DNA of 45,453 nucleotides, from NCBI GenBank assembly GCA_900299245.1, contig OMJA01000082.1:1-45453 (forward strand). The letters are read 5' to 3'. The translations under genes were made by a program, and so were the position numbers. Each line of letters starts with the position of its first letter. Position 1 is the first letter of the stretch. The DNA is from Nitrospiraceae bacterium (GTDB lineage: Bacteria > Nitrospirota > Nitrospiria > Nitrospirales > Nitrospiraceae). A model generated the notes under the pieces. The model made no database searches. It was given only the letters and a program-made list of their open reading frames with translations, and was not told where the DNA came from. This document shows, piece by piece, positions 36,761 through 45,453 of the stretch.

Positions 36761-37291
36761 TCACGGCTTCCCCGCAAGTGGACCCACGGCCAATACTCCG
36801 GTGTCCGGATCACTGGCGCGCTGCATGAATGAGGCTTGAAGTGTGGCGTCCTTCTTCACCTCGGTGAAATACTTTTCAGATGCCATGACCAGCGCAGCGT
36901 AGAAGTCCTCAGCATTCAAAACGGTGAGACCACCGTCCTGCGTCATATGAAGATGCCCATTGTGATGAGTTAGCTTGTAAGGTCCCGGTGAGAAACCGTG
37001 GACTGCAGCATTCCTGAGCTTCCACAGAACATCCGCGTGCGCGTGGTACGCCTTGGGAAAGTATCCAAGGATGAAGCTCTTGAAGCGAGGCCCGTTCTTC
37101 TCGCCGGGTTTCAAAAAGCCACCTAGCGCTTCAACCGCAGTAAGCGTGCAAATAAATGAGAGAAATGCGGCATCGTCGTTTAGTGTGCTAGGGATGCCAC
37201 CCAAGTAGATTCGCGTGTAGTTGGCGTGGACATGCGAGATCAACTCGTCTGTACTCATTAGGGCATCCCTGTCGTCGGTGCTGAATAGCAC
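36761..37291 (-). CDS. uncharacterised protein with HEPN-like Rx4H motif
   Basis: VLWKLRNAAVHGFSPGPYKL; GTG start at 37291 or a downstream ATG. Confidence 0.7.
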   Translation of the reverse strand: MLFSTDDRDALMSTDELISHVHANYTRIYLGGIPSTLNDDAAFLSFICTLTAVEALGGFLKPGEKNGPRFKSFILGYFPKAYHAHADVLWKLRNAAVHGFSPGPYKLTHHNGHLHMTQDGGLTVLNAEDFYAALVMASEKYFTEVKKDATLQASFMQRASDPDTGVLAVGPLAGKP

Positions 37292-37309
37292 GTAGGCTGG
37301 AGCCGAGTG

Positions 37310-37825
37310 TTAGATTGCATCTGATGCATGCCACTGTTCCAGAAGTTCATTCGCTTTTTCATTGATGTACTCCTCACTCACTCCATATTTCTTCACGTGA
37401 GCTTCCGAGAGGGCACCAATTTCCCGCAAGAGCGAGAGCGATTCCTCTGCCATCCCATCAAGCCGAACTAGAAGACGTTGCATATCCGGATCACTGTGAA
37501 TCGCACTCCTACTGTCAGTCCGTGATCGGTGAACTAGCCAATTGCGCTCCGACAATAGACTTGTGAAGCGGGGCTCAAGCTTGGAATTCAATAATCCAGA
37601 TTTTGTAAGCTGATGGACGGTTTCACCGAACGTTTTTTTCTTCGCTTTTTCCTCAAGGACATTCCCAGCATCCAACCCCATCCCTTTTGGGGCCTGCACC
37701 ACCAAAACAAAATATTGAGCGGATACGCCCTCCAACTCCTGAATTTGCCACAAAGCAAAGCCAACCCGCTGTGTTATTACAGAGAGGCGTTCTGCTTTCT
37801 CTAACTGGTGCGCAAGGTCGTTCAT
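37310..37825 (-). CDS. uncharacterised protein with HEPN-like Rx4H motif
   Basis: SLLSERNWLVHRSRTDSR; 18 bp upstream of the next minus-strand ORF; ATG 37825 (TTG 37837 also possible). Confidence 0.7.
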   Translation of the reverse strand: MNDLAHQLEKAERLSVITQRVGFALWQIQELEGVSAQYFVLVVQAPKGMGLDAGNVLEEKAKKKTFGETVHQLTKSGLLNSKLEPRFTSLLSERNWLVHRSRTDSRSAIHSDPDMQRLLVRLDGMAEESLSLLREIGALSEAHVKKYGVSEEYINEKANELLEQWHASDAI

Positions 37826-38127
37826 GCAATCTAACAATGTTTAGCCCAATCCACATCCCCACATCAGAGCCGGATCGACCAACTCTGTCGGTATAACATG
37901 CCGCCACGACTCATAGACCATACGCCTTGACCGCTGCTGTTTCAATTGGTTACGAAGGTAGAATGATTTATCACTGGTTCATTTGCGGACCGGCATCACG
38001 CCTGTCCTTGCACTATCCTACAAGCTACGGACACCCGCCTTCGCATCCAATCGGCTCCCGGTTGACGTAGATCGGGAAGGGTTGGTACATAGACCCATTC
38101 TGTGACCATTTCGACCATGAGGACGCC

Positions 38128-39315
38128 ATGCCGATAGATGAAATCGAGAAAAAAGTCAGCGACCGTTACGCCAAAGCCGCCAGCACGGGCGAGCAGATGT
38201 GCTGCCCGACCAGCTATGACATGGCGAACCTCAAATCGTTCATTCCGGAAGAAGTCCTCAAGATTTCGTATGGGTGCGGCACCCCGGCAGGACTGAACAC
38301 CGTCAGCGCGGGAGAGACCGTTCTGGACATCGGATCGGGCGGCGGGATCGACTGTTTCGAGGCTTCGCGGCTCGTCGGCCCCACAGGCCATGTGATCGGC
38401 ATCGACATGACCGACACGATGCTGGAGATCGCCCGCAAAAATGCGGTCGTGGTCGCCACCAACCTCGGCTACCCCGCGTCCAACGTCGAGTTCCGCAAGG
38501 GGATGGCCGATGCCATGCCGGTTGCCGACAACACCATCGACCTGATTATTTCGAACTGCGTGATCAACCTGGCTCCCGATAAGCGGAAAGTCTTTCGTGA
38601 GATGTTTCGGGTGGCCAAGCCGGGCGGGCGTTTCACCATCTCCGACATCGTCGCGGACCAGCCCGTGCCGCAATATCTGGCGCATGATGCGGAGAAATGG
38701 GGCGACTGTTTATCCGGCGCCCTGACGCTGACCGAGTACATGGCCGGGATGACTGAAGCCGGCTTTGTCGGCCTGCATCTGATCAAGTCGTCCCCCTGGC
38801 AACGGATCGACGGTATTCATTTCTTCTCCGTCACCTTGACCGGCTACAAACTGCCCGCTGAAACTTCGACACGCCCGGCGCGCTACGCGACGCTTCGCGG
38901 CCCCTTCAGCCGCGTGGTCGATGAACGAGGCACGACCTATATGCGCGGGATTCCGCAGCCGCTTACGCCTGAGCTGGCGCTCTTACTGAGCCGGCCGCCC
39001 TTCGCATCGCTGTTTATTTTCTCCGAGGCTCCCCAGTGGCTCAACCGGGAGGACCCGCGGTGGACGGCCGTGCTGCCTGAACAGGTGCCCTGCTCCTGGA
39101 AAGGCGACTACGCGCTCCTGGCCGGGCCGTTTCTGGAAGCGCACGATGATGATCAGCATGTCTTCCGGCGCGGCGAGCCGGTTGAAATCTGCTCGAAGAC
39201 GCTCAACGTCCTCGCGACGGAGAGCTATGCGCCGCACTTCGCCATTCTCAACCGGGCCAGCCAGCCCGTGGGCGGCGACGCGGTGAATTGCGCGCCGACA
39301 GGCGGATGCTGTTAG
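38128..39315 (+). CDS. arsM: arsenite S-adenosylmethyltransferase
   Basis: CCPTSYDMANLKSFIPEEVLKISYGCGTP, VLDIGSGGGIDCFEASRLVG, SNCVINL.PDKRKVFREMFRV; C-terminal GGCC. Confidence 0.9.
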   Translation: MPIDEIEKKVSDRYAKAASTGEQMCCPTSYDMANLKSFIPEEVLKISYGCGTPAGLNTVSAGETVLDIGSGGGIDCFEASRLVGPTGHVIGIDMTDTMLEIARKNAVVVATNLGYPASNVEFRKGMADAMPVADNTIDLIISNCVINLAPDKRKVFREMFRVAKPGGRFTISDIVADQPVPQYLAHDAEKWGDCLSGALTLTEYMAGMTEAGFVGLHLIKSSPWQRIDGIHFFSVTLTGYKLPAETSTRPARYATLRGPFSRVVDERGTTYMRGIPQPLTPELALLLSRPPFASLFIFSEAPQWLNREDPRWTAVLPEQVPCSWKGDYALLAGPFLEAHDDDQHVFRRGEPVEICSKTLNVLATESYAPHFAILNRASQPVGGDAVNCAPTGGCC

Positions 39316-39349
39316 CATGCTTCATAGAACAGAACAATATCCATCTCAT

Positions 39350-39471
39350 CAGGATGCTCAAAAAGGCTGTCCAGCAAGGCCGCAGCGAGCAGAGAGGCGA
39401 GGCGTACGCAGCGGTACGTTGAGCCTCTGTGCGAAGCGAGAACGCCGCTGGCGGACTTTTTCAGCATCCTG
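39350..39471. repeat. ~122-bp imperfect palindromic repeat between arsM and arsS
   Basis: CAGGATGCTCAAAAAG... / ...CTTTTTCAGCATCCTG outer arms and central cGTACgcagcgGTACg. Confidence 0.8.
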
Positions 39472-39483
39472 CTAAAGGCGACG

Positions 39484-40524
39484 ATGGCGCTTACCCTCTT
39501 AGGCCGCCACAATCCCCTCGCCTCTTCGACTGAACAGCTTCGCATTCTCGACGAGACGGCCGGGATCACCCCGTTTGCCACCCGTCTCACCGAAGCCGGG
39601 CTGCCTTCCCTTCAGGCCTCCGGCATCACAGTCTTTCAACTTAACGTCGGCAAACTCTGCAATCAGACCTGCCGTCATTGTCACGTGGACGCGGGGCCCG
39701 ACCGCACGGAGAGCATGTCGCGGGAAACGGCGGAACTCTGCATCGCGGCGCTGGCTCAGACGGACATTCCCACGGTCGACATCACGGGCGGGGCGCCGGA
39801 ACTGAATCCGAATTTCCGCTGGCTGGTCGAACAGGCGCGTGCGCTCGGCCGCCATGTCATGGACCGCTGCAATCTGTCGGTGCTACAGATTCCGTCGCAG
39901 TCCGACCTCGCGGAGTTTCTCGCCGCGCATCGCGTGGAAGTGGTCGCCTCGCTGCCCTACTACCGGGCGAGCCAGACGGACGCGCAACGCGGCGAAGGGA
40001 TCTTCGACAAATCCATCGAGGCGCTTCGCCTCTTGAACACACTCGGGTATGGCCGGGCGGACAGCGGGCTGCTGCTCAACCTGGTGCATAATCCGGTCGG
40101 CGCCTTCCTGCCGCCGAAGCAGGAGGCGATCGAAGCGCAATTCAGGAAAGAACTCCGCACCAGGCACGGCGTGGAGTTCAATCACCTCTACACGATTACG
40201 AATATGCCGGTGAGCCGGTTTCTGGAGTTCCTGGTGGAGAGCGGAAACTATGCCGGCTACATGGAACGGCTCGCCAATGCCTTCAATCCCGCTGCCGCAG
40301 CAGGCGTCATGTGCCGCTCGACGCTGTCGGTAAGTTGGGACGGCGGACTCTACGACTGCGACTTCAATCAGATGCTGGATCTGCCGCTCGGATACGGCGC
40401 GCCGGCGCATATCCGCGACTTCGATCTTGTGCGTCTGCATCACCGGCGGATCGTGACGCGCAATCATTGCTACGGCTGCACGGCCGGCTCCGGCTCATCC
40501 TGCGGCGGCGCCGTCACGCCCTAA
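39484..40524 (+). CDS. arsS: arsenosugar biosynthesis radical SAM protein
   Basis: QLNVGKLCNQTCRHCHVDAGP (CxxxCxxC), DITGGAPELNPNFRWLV, C-terminal CYGCTAGSGSSCGG. Confidence 0.93.
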   Translation: MALTLLGRHNPLASSTEQLRILDETAGITPFATRLTEAGLPSLQASGITVFQLNVGKLCNQTCRHCHVDAGPDRTESMSRETAELCIAALAQTDIPTVDITGGAPELNPNFRWLVEQARALGRHVMDRCNLSVLQIPSQSDLAEFLAAHRVEVVASLPYYRASQTDAQRGEGIFDKSIEALRLLNTLGYGRADSGLLLNLVHNPVGAFLPPKQEAIEAQFRKELRTRHGVEFNHLYTITNMPVSRFLEFLVESGNYAGYMERLANAFNPAAAAGVMCRSTLSVSWDGGLYDCDFNQMLDLPLGYGAPAHIRDFDLVRLHHRRIVTRNHCYGCTAGSGSSCGGAVTP

Positions 40525-40651
40525 TCGCACGAGAAACCATTCACAGGTGCAACCGCGAAACTGCCTGGCTGTCGCACTGACGGTTGCGTCGCACGATCCA
40601 CTCTGCTAGTGTGAATCCCGTTCACGACAATCAATCATTCCCCAAGTCAAC

Positions 40652-41686
40652 ATGGTCTGGAACCCCAACGATCCCTGGAATAAGAAGAACGACAAGCTCG
40701 ACGATGCGCTGAAACAGGCGCAATCGCAGCTGTCCGGCCTCATTCCCTCCGGCGGGATGAAAAGCCTGCTGCTTGCGGGATTGCTCGTCTTCGTCGCCTG
40801 GCAGAGCGCGTTTATCGTCGCGCCGGATGAAGAAGGCGTCGTGAAGCGGTTCGGCATTCCCGTTCGAACCGTCGGACCGGGCCCGCACGGGAAGATTCCT
40901 CTGATCGAATCGGTGCTGCAGCCGAAGGTCGAAAAGCTCCATCGCGTGGAAGTCGGGTTCCGGACGGACCGGCAGGGCCGCCAGCAGATGCTCGCGCAGG
41001 AAGCGCTGATGCTGACCGGCGACATGAACATTCTCGCCATCGAATTCATCGTCCAATACAAGATCAAAGAAGCCTCGAACTATCTCTTCAACGTCGCCGA
41101 CATTCACGACACGATCGGCAAAGCGGCCGAAGCCTCGATGCGCGAAGTCGTCGGCAAGAGCAAGATCGACGAGGCCCTGACCACCGGCAAAGCGCAAATC
41201 CAGCAGGACACGCTGGTGCTGCTGCAAACGATTCTGGATCAATATCAGGCCGGCGTGCAGATCGCGGCGATTCAGCTCCAGGATGTGGATCCGCCGGAAG
41301 CGGTCGCCGCCGCATTCAAGGACGTGACGAATGCCAAGGAAGACCGCGAGAAACTGATCAATCAATCCCAGAGCTATCGCAACGATATTCTTCCGAAGGC
41401 CAAAGGCGAGGCAGCTCAGATCGTGAACCAGGCCAAGGGCTATGCCCAGGCGCGGCTGAATCGGGCACAGGGCGAAGCCAACCGTTTCGTCGCCACGCTG
41501 AAAGAGTACAACCAGGCCAAAGACATCATCAGCAAGCGCCTCTATATTGAGACGATGGAAGAAATCCTGCCGAACATCGACAAGGTGATCATTGACGGCA
41601 AAGGCGGCGAGCGCGTGCTCCCCTATCTTCCGCTCGATCGTCTGAAGGCCAAAACCGGTCCCGCTGCGGAGGAGCCGAAACCGTGA
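40652..41686 (+). CDS. hflK: FtsH protease modulator HflK
   Basis: SPFH domain, GPGPHGKIPLIESV, IQLQDVDPPEAVAAAFKDVTNAKEDREK. Confidence 0.95.
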   Translation: MVWNPNDPWNKKNDKLDDALKQAQSQLSGLIPSGGMKSLLLAGLLVFVAWQSAFIVAPDEEGVVKRFGIPVRTVGPGPHGKIPLIESVLQPKVEKLHRVEVGFRTDRQGRQQMLAQEALMLTGDMNILAIEFIVQYKIKEASNYLFNVADIHDTIGKAAEASMREVVGKSKIDEALTTGKAQIQQDTLVLLQTILDQYQAGVQIAAIQLQDVDPPEAVAAAFKDVTNAKEDREKLINQSQSYRNDILPKAKGEAAQIVNQAKGYAQARLNRAQGEANRFVATLKEYNQAKDIISKRLYIETMEEILPNIDKVIIDGKGGERVLPYLPLDRLKAKTGPAAEEPKP

Positions 41687-42543
41687 GCAAGCAGGGGCTG
41701 ATCATCGCTGTCATCGCCGTCACTATCGGCCTGTTTGTGCTGGGCGCGTCGCCGCTCTTCGTCGTCGATGTCACGCAAAATGCCATCGTCGTCCAGCTGG
41801 GCGCGCCGGTGAAGAACATCACCGAGCCGGGGCTCTATGCCAAGGTGCCCTTCATCCAGGAAGTGACCTATTTCGACAAGCGGCTTCTGGACTACGATTC
41901 AGATCCGCAGGATGTCATCACGCAGGATAAGAAGACGCTGCTGCTCGACAATTTCGCGAAGTGGCGCATCACGGACCCGCTGAAGGTCTATCAGAACTTT
42001 CAGAGCCAGCGCGGCGCGCTCCAGCGGCTGCACGACATTATCTATTCCGAACTGCGCGTCGAACTCGGCCGCCATGACTTAGCGGAAATCGTGTCGACCA
42101 CTCGCGCGGAGCTGATGAAGGTGGTCACGCAACGATCCAACGAGAAGGCCTCGGCCTATGGGATCGAGATCCAAGACGTCCGGATCAAACGCGCGGATCT
42201 CCCCGAGCAGAACGAGAAAGCCGTGTTTGCGCGCATGCAGGCCGAGCGCGAACGGCAAGCAAAGCAGTATCGCGCCGAAGGCGCCGAGGAAGCGCAGAAG
42301 ATCCGCTCGGATGCGGAAAAGGATCGGGAGATCATCCTGGCACAAGCGTACAAAGAGGCGGAAGAGCTGCGCGGGGAGGGGGATGCGAAGGCATTTAAGG
42401 TCTATGCCGATGCCTATCGGCAGGATCCGAAGTTCTTCGAGTTCACCCGTTCGATGGAGGCCTACAAGAAAACGTTCAAAGATAAGTCGACGCTGGTCAT
42501 GAGTCCCGACTCGGAATTCTTCCGCTATCTCAAGCAGCGTTAG
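41683..42543 (+). CDS. hflC: FtsH protease modulator HflC
   Basis: SPFH domain; IQDVRIKRADLPEQNEKAVFARMQAERERQAKQYRAEG; 4-bp overlap with hflK. Confidence 0.95.
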   Translation: MSKQGLIIAVIAVTIGLFVLGASPLFVVDVTQNAIVVQLGAPVKNITEPGLYAKVPFIQEVTYFDKRLLDYDSDPQDVITQDKKTLLLDNFAKWRITDPLKVYQNFQSQRGALQRLHDIIYSELRVELGRHDLAEIVSTTRAELMKVVTQRSNEKASAYGIEIQDVRIKRADLPEQNEKAVFARMQAERERQAKQYRAEGAEEAQKIRSDAEKDREIILAQAYKEAEELRGEGDAKAFKVYADAYRQDPKFFEFTRSMEAYKKTFKDKSTLVMSPDSEFFRYLKQR

Positions 42544-42549
42544 CGCCCG

Positions 42550-44232
42550 CTATGAAAGTCCGACGATTTCTTCGCTCACCGGATCCAGATCGATCCGCTC
42601 TCCCGCCGGTTTTTTTGGCAATCCCGGCATCAGCTGAATCCCTGAACAGACCGCCGTCACAAAGCCGGCTCCCGCGAGGATGCGCAATTCCTTGATCGGC
42701 ACGGTAAATCCGACCGGTCGCCCCTTGAGCGAAGGATCATGCGACAAGGACAGTGGCGTCTTGGCCATACAAACCGGAAGCCGGCCAAACCCCAGCGCCT
42801 CGGCCGCATCGATCTGCCGCTCCGCCTCCGGTTCGAAACTCACCCCGGCCGCTCCATACATCTTCGTGGCGATCGTTTCGATTTTCTTTCTGATGGGCCA
42901 ATTCACATCGTAGAGATGAGTAAAGTTGGCGGGCTGTTCCACAGCACGAACCACGGCATCGGCCAATTGCTCCGCGCCTCGTCCGCCATCCGCCCAATGA
43001 GTCGAGACTGCAGCATCGATCGCGCCGACCTCCCGGGACCGGTTTCGCACCCACTCCAGTTCGGCAGGCACATCGTCCTTAAAGGCATTTACCGCGACAA
43101 CGACCGGGATGCCATGGGCTCGCGCATTCGCTATATGCTGTTCCAGATTTGCGAAGCCCTTCTCCAAGGCCGATTGATTGGGACCGGTCAACCCGGGCGG
43201 CAACGGCGCGCCGACTTTCGCCACGCCCCCGCCGCCATGCAGCTTGAGCGCCCGCAATGTCGCCACCACGACGGCCGCCGCCGGCTTGAATCCGGACACG
43301 CGGCACTTGATGTTGAAAAACTTCTCGGCGCCCAGATCGCTCCCGAACCCGGCCTCCGTCACGACATAATCCGCGCATCGAAGCGCCACGGCATCGGACA
43401 GGATGGAACAATTGCCGTGGGCGATATTGCCGAACGGCCCGGTATGCACAAACGCCGGCGTTCCTTCCAAGGTCTGCACCAGGTTGGGCAACAACGCATC
43501 CTTTAATAAGACCGCCATTGCCCCCGCGCAACCCAGTTCCTCCGCGGTTCCGACTGCGCCGGTTTGCTTCAATCCCACCATGATCCGTCCAAGCCGTTGG
43601 CGGAGATCCGCTTGACTTGATGCCAGGGCAAGGACCGCCATGATTTCAGACGCTTCGGTAATCACAAATTGGCCGTTATGCTGCTGCGCGTCCTCGCCGA
43701 CCGTGATCCGGCGGAGGGCACGATCGCTGACGCCCAGAGTTCTGGGCCACGTGATTTTCCCGATTTCCAACGCCAGCTCATTACCATGGTAGACGTGATT
43801 GTCCAGAAAGGCGGAAAGGAGATTGTGGCTCGCGGCTACCGCGTGAGCATCCCCGGTGAGATGGAGGTTGATGTCTTCCATGGGAAGCACCTGCGCACGT
43901 CCACCGCCGGTGCCGCCGCCTTTGATGCCGAATACCGGACCGAGGGAGGGCTGCCGGAGCGTCACGGCTGCACGCTTGCCTAGCCGGGAAAGCCCCATTG
44001 CCAGCCCGATTGACGTGGTCGTCTTTCCTTCACCGAGCGGCGTGGGATTGATCGCTGTGACCAATACATACCGGCCTAACGGACGCGCCTTGAGTCGATT
44101 CAAGACCCGCAACGATATCTTGGCCTTGCTCGATCCAAACGCTACGACTTCGTCCGGTTGAAGCCCAAGCTGCCCAGCGATATCAAGAATAGGACGCGGT
44201 CGAACAGAGCGAGCGATTTGAAGATCGGTCAC
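42550..44232 (-). CDS. fhs: formate--tetrahydrofolate ligase
   Basis: TAINPTPLGEGKTTTSIGL, GGGRAQVLPMEDINLHLTGD, 560 aa. Confidence 0.95.
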   Translation of the reverse strand: MTDLQIARSVRPRPILDIAGQLGLQPDEVVAFGSSKAKISLRVLNRLKARPLGRYVLVTAINPTPLGEGKTTTSIGLAMGLSRLGKRAAVTLRQPSLGPVFGIKGGGTGGGRAQVLPMEDINLHLTGDAHAVAASHNLLSAFLDNHVYHGNELALEIGKITWPRTLGVSDRALRRITVGEDAQQHNGQFVITEASEIMAVLALASSQADLRQRLGRIMVGLKQTGAVGTAEELGCAGAMAVLLKDALLPNLVQTLEGTPAFVHTGPFGNIAHGNCSILSDAVALRCADYVVTEAGFGSDLGAEKFFNIKCRVSGFKPAAAVVVATLRALKLHGGGGVAKVGAPLPPGLTGPNQSALEKGFANLEQHIANARAHGIPVVVAVNAFKDDVPAELEWVRNRSREVGAIDAAVSTHWADGGRGAEQLADAVVRAVEQPANFTHLYDVNWPIRKKIETIATKMYGAAGVSFEPEAERQIDAAEALGFGRLPVCMAKTPLSLSHDPSLKGRPVGFTVPIKELRILAGAGFVTAVCSGIQLMPGLPKKPAGERIDLDPVSEEIVGLS

Positions 44233-44326
44233 GATAACCTTGTTACTATGTAATGTGAACCAAAGATGACGGCGAAGCCTACACCATGCTTCTGCCGGGA
44301 GGCTAGAGGGAAGGCTGGAAAAAAGA

Positions 44327-44352
44327 CGGGCTCGAGGTTACCCTCGAGCCCG
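44327..44352 (-). terminator. Rho-independent terminator for the M23 peptidase gene
   Basis: CGGGCTCGAGG-ttac-CCTCGAGCCCG perfect 11-bp stem; minus strand continues TCTTTTTTCC. Confidence 0.85.
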
Positions 44353-44381
44353 CCTTAGAAGTCTATCGACCTAGGAAGATT

Positions 44382-45425
44382 CTACTCAAGAATATATTTA
44401 TTGGGATCCAGCGCCTGTCCATTGACCTTGACCATATAATGAAGATGGGGGCCGGTCGCCAACCCGGTGCTCCCTACAAGCCCGACCACATCACCACGCT
44501 TCACCCGTTGCCCCTCTTTCACAAGAGACTTTGCCAAGTGGCCGTACAGGGTTTCGATGCCGAATCCATGATCGAGCCGAACCAAATTTCCAAGTTTGGG
44601 ATCAAATCCGACGGATGTGACTCTGCCTTGAGCCGGAGCCTGCACCGGAGCATTAGCGGCAGCTCCGATATCCAGACCATCATGCCAAGCCGGCTTTTCT
44701 GTGAAAGGAGAGATACGAGGGCCGAAACCTGACGTCACCCACCCCTTAACCGGCCAGATAGAGGGAGTCGCAGCCCACCGGGAGGAGCGCTGCTCGGCAG
44801 CCTGAGACAATTCGTTGAGTATCTGCTCCTGACTCGTCGCCTCTTTGGACAGCCACTCAAGCCCTTCTTTCACGGAAGCGACAGCAGCTTCCGTATCCTT
44901 TTCTCCAGAGGCGCGATCTCCCGTCGAACCAACCCCCACCTGAGAAGTGGATCCATCAGTGCCGGATAGGGAGGAGACTGCATCAGCCCCTTTCCCGTTA
45001 ACCGACCCAGGAACCAGGCTCCCTTCCGGCAGGGGAGTCTCCTCTCCGCCCCGACCATTCACGACATCCCCTGATTTCGGGATTTCAATTCCCAACATGA
45101 CTCTCAGGCGTTGATTCACTTCCTTCATCGCCCCGATCCGCTTCTTCAGGTCTTCGACGGCTGATGAAAATGCGGCAGTCTGCTCACGGGCACTCATCGC
45201 TTCAGAACGGAAAGCTGAAAGCTCCCAGACTTCCCCTGTCCTGATTACGTAATGTGAGACGACGAGTAGATCGGCGACAATTAAAATGCAACCAACAATC
45301 AATAGCTTACGAACAAATTTCCGAGGGAAGCTGAAGCGGAGGGGTTTCGCGGTGGAGCCACGAAAAATTACGACTGTGTAGGCGTCGCTGTTTTCTTGGT
45401 TTTGCGTTTGACCCATGACATTCAC
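44382..45425 (-). CDS. M23 family metallopeptidase with N-terminal TM and coiled coil
   Basis: WHDGLDIGAAANAPVQAPAQGRV, GHLAKSLVKEGQRVKRGDVVG, GPHLHYMVKVNG. Confidence 0.93.
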   Translation of the reverse strand: MNVMGQTQNQENSDAYTVVIFRGSTAKPLRFSFPRKFVRKLLIVGCILIVADLLVVSHYVIRTGEVWELSAFRSEAMSAREQTAAFSSAVEDLKKRIGAMKEVNQRLRVMLGIEIPKSGDVVNGRGGEETPLPEGSLVPGSVNGKGADAVSSLSGTDGSTSQVGVGSTGDRASGEKDTEAAVASVKEGLEWLSKEATSQEQILNELSQAAEQRSSRWAATPSIWPVKGWVTSGFGPRISPFTEKPAWHDGLDIGAAANAPVQAPAQGRVTSVGFDPKLGNLVRLDHGFGIETLYGHLAKSLVKEGQRVKRGDVVGLVGSTGLATGPHLHYMVKVNGQALDPNKYILE

Positions 45426-45453
45426 TCCCTCAACTTTGGGAGACCAGACCTAG

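Noticed and set aside
1-45453. CRISPR arrays, tRNA/rRNA genes, integrases or transposases
   Set aside because: No regularly spaced direct repeats, cloverleaf-like tRNA sequence or recognisable recombinase/transposase ORF was seen by eye. A tRNAscan/Infernal run would be needed to exclude small RNAs.

Overview
This is a high-GC, densely coding bacterial window. Gene style and intergenic palindromes suggest a Nitrospira-like (Nitrospirota) chromosome, but that assignment is inference. It holds about 55 protein genes. No tRNA, rRNA, CRISPR array, transposase or integrase was recognised.

Main content in order:
- 3' end of a KamA-like radical SAM aminomutase, then a long-form dCTP deaminase.
- Two glycosyltransferases of the arsenosugar-associated TIGR04283/TIGR04282 type.
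- SDR oxidoreductase, and a BolA plus monothiol glutaredoxin pair.
- A four-gene signalling operon: receiver-only response regulator, Rossmann-domain histidine kinase, membrane histidine kinase, and a CxxCH DUF3365-type protein, preceded by a sigma-54-like promoter.
- AI-2E transporter, bactofilin, class A PBP, cupin, ABC-F (Uup-like), SSS symporter, PilZ proteins, HEAT-repeat protein, Tag, C39-like/GNAT pair, prfC, nitrilase-family protein.
- An ECF42-type sigma factor locus with DGPF/YCII and VOC proteins, carrying three copies of a conserved promoter-like element.
- A beta-propeller/MoaD-like pair, methyltransferases, TfoX-like protein.
- A lower-GC islet with two adjacent unknown proteins, each bearing an Rx4H (HEPN-like) motif.
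- arsM/arsS, hflK/hflC, fhs and an M23 peptidase.

Best candidates for undescribed biology: the tandem HEPN-like pair (36.8-37.8 kb), the Rossmann-HK/heme-protein signalling operon (5.5-10.3 kb), and the self-contained ECF42 regulon with visible promoters (28.9-32.3 kb).
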